This document shows, one piece after another, positions 16,282 to 18,396 of a stretch of 18,396 nucleotides of DNA. This stretch comes from CG-Epi1 sp964634895 (GTDB taxonomy: Archaea; Thermoplasmatota; Poseidoniia; MGIII; CG-Epi1). Under the pieces are notes generated by a model. That model was not told where the DNA came from. It made no database searches and saw nothing but the letters and a program-made list of their open reading frames with translations. Position numbers and translations under genes: made by a program. The stretch spans positions 1 through 18,396 of the forward strand of contig CAZWJS010000027.1 in the NCBI GenBank assembly GCA_964634895.1. Reading direction: 5' to 3'. The stretch's first letter is position 1; every line of letters begins with the position of its first letter.

Positions 16282-16293
16282 CGCCTAAAGGCG
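16282..16293. promoter_or_regulatory. perfect 12-bp palindrome abutting a TATA box
   Basis: CGCCT-AA-AGGCG; its right edge touches the TATA element at 16294, so it occupies the BRE position. It is a strikingly G+C-rich spot in an AT-rich intergenic region. A protein bound here would be expected to affect TFB binding, so it is a candidate operator for the nuclease gene. Confidence 0.45.
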
Positions 16294-16301
16294 TTTATAA
16301 T
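16294..16301 (+). promoter_or_regulatory. TATA box of the nuclease lipoprotein gene
   Basis: TTTATAAT centred about 24 nt before ATG 16321, fitting a leaderless transcript. Upstream, the 89-bp gap from the previous gene holds T-rich sequence and the palindrome but no other ORF. Confidence 0.6.
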
Positions 16302-16320
16302 TGCTAAAATGTAGTTTAAT

Positions 16321-17778
16321 ATGAACAAATCATATTTGTTGGTAATTTGCTTACTTTTAACATCTTTTGTAGGTTGTCTTGATGCAGATAAGACAGGAGA
16401 ATTAATCGATGAATCCGTAAAAGAGCCAGACGATGGCTCTGAAAAGCCAGAGGACACATATTCTTGCGAAATTAATTCAGAAGGTTATTGTATATTCACA
16501 GGTAATCCACATCAGGAAGGTTTAGAACCAGGCACAGACAATATTGTAGATCGAGAAGGAAATTATCTTTTTGGAGTTGATGAAGCATTGGCTGTTAATT
16601 CAGAAGGAACTACGCTTCAAGCACGAGGAACCCCGGCATTTGATGGAGACCAATTAATTCAATCTTCTCAGGAAGGTCTGAGTGAAGATGAGAAAGCATT
16701 TCACAAAGTAATGGCCATTATGTTTCCAATCCGTAACGCTTTGATGTATGATATTGCGTCTTTAACTCAAGATGAATGGGATGCATTAGTTAGTGAGCTT
16801 GAAATAAGAGAAATTAAGGAAACAACATTCACAGATGGCCAAACTCCCAAAGATAATTATTATGGCCGACAAGGAATTTTTGACTTAGCTAAAGATCCGG
16901 ATGGTAAGGATATTCATCACGATGTAATGAAATTCCTTGAAGAATCGGGCTTGTATTTGTTGTGTCATGTTACCAGTGATGATTTTGCAGAAATGCTTGC
17001 AGATACGCACCCTGAAGGTCATAATCCTTGTGAAGACGCAGAAATAACAACTAAAATTCCATTTGCAGAAGAAACTCAAGATTACAACATGACAGTTACA
17101 GAAGTTATCGATGGAGACACATTTTATCTTGGAAATGAAGATAAAGTCCGGATGTTAGGAATTAACACTCCTGAATCTGGAAGGCCTTATTCAGAAGAAG
17201 CTACAGAGTTTCTAACAAATATGATTTTAGGAAAAGAAGTTACTCTTGTAAATGATAGTAAAAATGGAGATTCAGATTCTTACGGAAGATTACTTGCCCA
17301 TGTTTATGTCGATGATACATTTGTTAATTATGAAATTATCAAAGCAGGATTTGCATTCTGGTATCCTTATACATCCGGAACTGATTTTGATTCCGAATAT
17401 GAAGAAGCTCAAGATTTTGCCTCAAACAATATGGTTGGTCTTTGGACTGAATCTTCCTATAATCTGACGATTGATTATATTGAATATGATCCGGAAGGAG
17501 ATGAAGCTGAAGGAGAATATGTTGTTCTTACAAATCACGAAAATTACAATGTTAGTATGGTTGGGTGGTTCTTGCAAGATGAAGCTGCTCAAACAGCATA
17601 TGAATTTGATTTTATTATAACGAATAACACAAGTATTCGAATTTATACTGGAGATGGAACTGACAATTCAACTACGTTATTCTGGGGATGGTATCAAGGA
17701 ATCTGGAATAATAGTGGCGATTTTGCCATAATTCAGGATGAAAATGGCTACATGGTTGATAGCTACAGATACGATTAA
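16321..17778 (+). CDS. lipoprotein with staphylococcal-nuclease-like and lamin-tail domains
   Basis: 485 residues. A signal peptide ends in the lipobox-like SFVGC (Cys19), so the protein should be lipid-anchored outside the cell. Residues about 20-255 are an acidic region of unknown fold with four cysteines (two in YSCEINSEGYC) that could pair. The SNase domain (about 256-378) has VIDGDTF, Arg277 and Glu285 in VRMLGINTPE, and Arg323 in DSYGRLLA, matching the three catalytic residues of the Staphylococcus enzyme; the calcium ligand equivalent to its Asp40 is Asn282. A lamin-tail domain (about 384-485) follows, with EYVVLTN, VGWFLQD and WNNSGDFAIIQD. Expected role: Ca2+-dependent hydrolysis of extracellular DNA or RNA, for nutrient gain or defence; the lamin-tail domain probably aids surface or substrate attachment. 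It has its own promoter. Confidence 0.9.
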   Translation: MNKSYLLVICLLLTSFVGCLDADKTGELIDESVKEPDDGSEKPEDTYSCEINSEGYCIFTGNPHQEGLEPGTDNIVDREGNYLFGVDEALAVNSEGTTLQARGTPAFDGDQLIQSSQEGLSEDEKAFHKVMAIMFPIRNALMYDIASLTQDEWDALVSELEIREIKETTFTDGQTPKDNYYGRQGIFDLAKDPDGKDIHHDVMKFLEESGLYLLCHVTSDDFAEMLADTHPEGHNPCEDAEITTKIPFAEETQDYNMTVTEVIDGDTFYLGNEDKVRMLGINTPESGRPYSEEATEFLTNMILGKEVTLVNDSKNGDSDSYGRLLAHVYVDDTFVNYEIIKAGFAFWYPYTSGTDFDSEYEEAQDFASNNMVGLWTESSYNLTIDYIEYDPEGDEAEGEYVVLTNHENYNVSMVGWFLQDEAAQTAYEFDFIITNNTSIRIYTGDGTDNSTTLFWGWYQGIWNNSGDFAIIQDENGYMVDSYRYD

Positions 17779-17812
17779 GACTTTAGGATTCCTGTTCCGG
17801 CTTGTCTTAATG

Positions 17813-17820
17813 TTTTAAAA
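17813..17820 (+). promoter_or_regulatory. TATA-like element of the 78-residue gene
   Basis: TTTTAAAA centred about 25 nt before ATG 17842. An out-of-frame ATG at 17832 is closer but opens only another frame. Fits a leaderless transcript. Confidence 0.55.
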
Positions 17821-17841
17821 GAGAGCGGAGTATGGTAGAGT

Positions 17842-18078
17842 ATGAAGGACAAGGATCCATTCGCAAATACAGATGCCAAACCAAAAGACAATGTCACTGC
17901 ATTTGGAGTCCTTGCAAGATTCTGGTTTAGAAGTTCACGTATAGGTGTCTGGGTTCCTCTTTATCTAATATTTGGGATTATTTTCTACGTGGCTTTCAAC
18001 TCATCTCTAGGTTTTCTAATTGGCGCCATTTATGGCATCTATAGGTTCGTGACTCGTTTTAGAGTGCTTGAAGATTGA
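17842..18078 (+). CDS. 78-residue two-helix membrane protein
   Basis: A polar, lysine- and aspartate-rich N-terminus (1-22) leads to ARFWFRSSRIGVWVPLYLIF, giving a first helix at about 32-50, and a second at about 54-70 (SLGFLIGAIYGIYRFV), followed by a short charged tail. The Arg-rich stretch before helix 1 suggests an inside N-terminus. No family is recognised with confidence; the size and helix pair recall small ATP-synthase or transporter accessory proteins, but no signature residue supports that. It has its own TATA element and stands alone, convergent with the amidohydrolase gene. Confidence 0.7.
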   Translation: MKDKDPFANTDAKPKDNVTAFGVLARFWFRSSRIGVWVPLYLIFGIIFYVAFNSSLGFLIGAIYGIYRFVTRFRVLED

Positions 18079-18131
18079 TTTTCTTTGCCCCCCATTATAG
18101 TATAGACTCAGGCTTCCTCATCATTAGATTG

Positions 18132-18396
18132 TTACAGATTGTATACGTGTTTGGCAGTGCCGCCGAATAAAGCTGTTATCTGTGTCGCATTGCAACCCCG
18201 CTCTGTGGCTATACGTTTGAAAGCATTCCACAGGACGGTGTAACTACAGCTCGCCTTGTCCACAGGGAAATTTGATTCAAACATGCACCGATTTGCGCCG
18301 AAGTGGTCGATTGCGAAGTTGATGTACGGCGCCATCGCTTTAGCAAGTTCTTCCGATGTCGGAGGTACGGCGCGTTGCTCGAAACCGAGTCCACAC
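18132..18396 (-). CDS. amidohydrolase-2 family metal-dependent hydrolase, 3' part only
   Basis: The 3' end of a gene whose start lies beyond the right edge. The frame stays open to position 18396; an internal ATG at 18335 is not the start. The 87 residues visible include GFEQRAVPPTSEELAKAM, then HFGANRCMFESNFPVDKASC and a final LFGGTAKHVYNL, the typical C-terminus of amidohydrolase-2 (TIM-barrel, ACMSD/LigW-like) proteins; the Asp of NFPVDK matches the late-barrel region rich in metal and catalytic residues. Members hydrolyse or decarboxylate cyclic or aromatic carboxylates; the substrate here is unknown. The segment is clearly richer in G+C than the rest of the window, so transfer or an assembly join is possible. 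Stop TAA at 18132-18134. Confidence 0.8.
   Translation of the reverse strand, partial: CGLGFEQRAVPPTSEELAKAMAPYINFAIDHFGANRCMFESNFPVDKASCSYTVLWNAFKRIATERGCNATQITALFGGTAKHVYNL

Noticed and set aside
18209..18394. 61-residue minus-strand ORF at the right edge
   Set aside because: It overlaps the amidohydrolase in another frame; the amidohydrolase frame has clear family motifs and runs to the window edge.
1..18396. CRISPR array, insertion sequence or integrase
   Set aside because: No regularly spaced repeats with unique spacers, no transposase or integrase motifs, and no terminal inverted repeats with target duplications were seen.

Overview
The window reads as an AT-rich, low-GC stretch of an archaeal genome, most likely a marine planktonic euryarchaeon of the Thermoplasmatota (Marine Group II or III type). 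The signs are an archaeal-type valyl-tRNA synthetase, TATA-like elements centred about 24-27 nt before start codons with no convincing Shine-Dalgarno (leaderless transcripts), and very large acidic secreted proteins built from thrombospondin type 3 (TSP3) calcium-binding repeats. The lineage is an inference; no rRNA gene is present to confirm it.

Layout, left to right. Positions 1-102 hold no gene but contain nested inverted repeats. On the minus strand, an acyltransferase-3 membrane protein (103-1422) lies downstream of an unlisted 55-residue two-helix membrane protein (1451-1618), whose ATG overlaps the stop codon of an acetyl-CoA acetyltransferase (1615-2787). A short divergent promoter region with a 21-bp imperfect palindrome separates the thiolase from valS (2874-5342, plus). 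Next on the plus strand is a secreted propeller-like membrane protein with a poly-Gln linker and a zinc ribbon (5382-7148), then a 34-residue leaderless ORF (7208-7312). The minus strand then carries a seven-helix pentapeptide-repeat protein (7354-9495) and a 1214-residue lipoprotein with a metzincin-type protease between two TSP3 blocks (9542-13186). Divergent from it on the plus strand are an RND/MMPL-family exporter (13273-15870) and a coupled small membrane protein (15848-16231), a lipoprotein with a staphylococcal-nuclease domain and a lamin-tail domain (16321-17778), and a 78-residue two-helix membrane protein (17842-18078). The right edge holds the 3' part of an amidohydrolase gene on the minus strand (18132-18396, 5' end outside the window); its base composition is noticeably richer in G+C.

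How the genes fit together: valS and the thiolase are housekeeping or carbon-metabolism genes. From about 5.4 kb to 18.1 kb almost every product is predicted to be membrane-bound, lipid-anchored or secreted: a calcium-dependent protease, a nuclease, an exporter, a pentapeptide surface protein and a propeller sensor-like protein. This suits a cell-envelope and extracellular polymer-processing region of a heterotrophic marine archaeon. That they work as one system is inferred from proximity only.

Start codons: four long ORFs gain from re-choosing the start. I use ATG 5382 (not TTG 5373), ATG 13273 (not GTG 13264) and ATG 15848 (not 15800), and keep GTG 9495, mainly because of TATA spacing.
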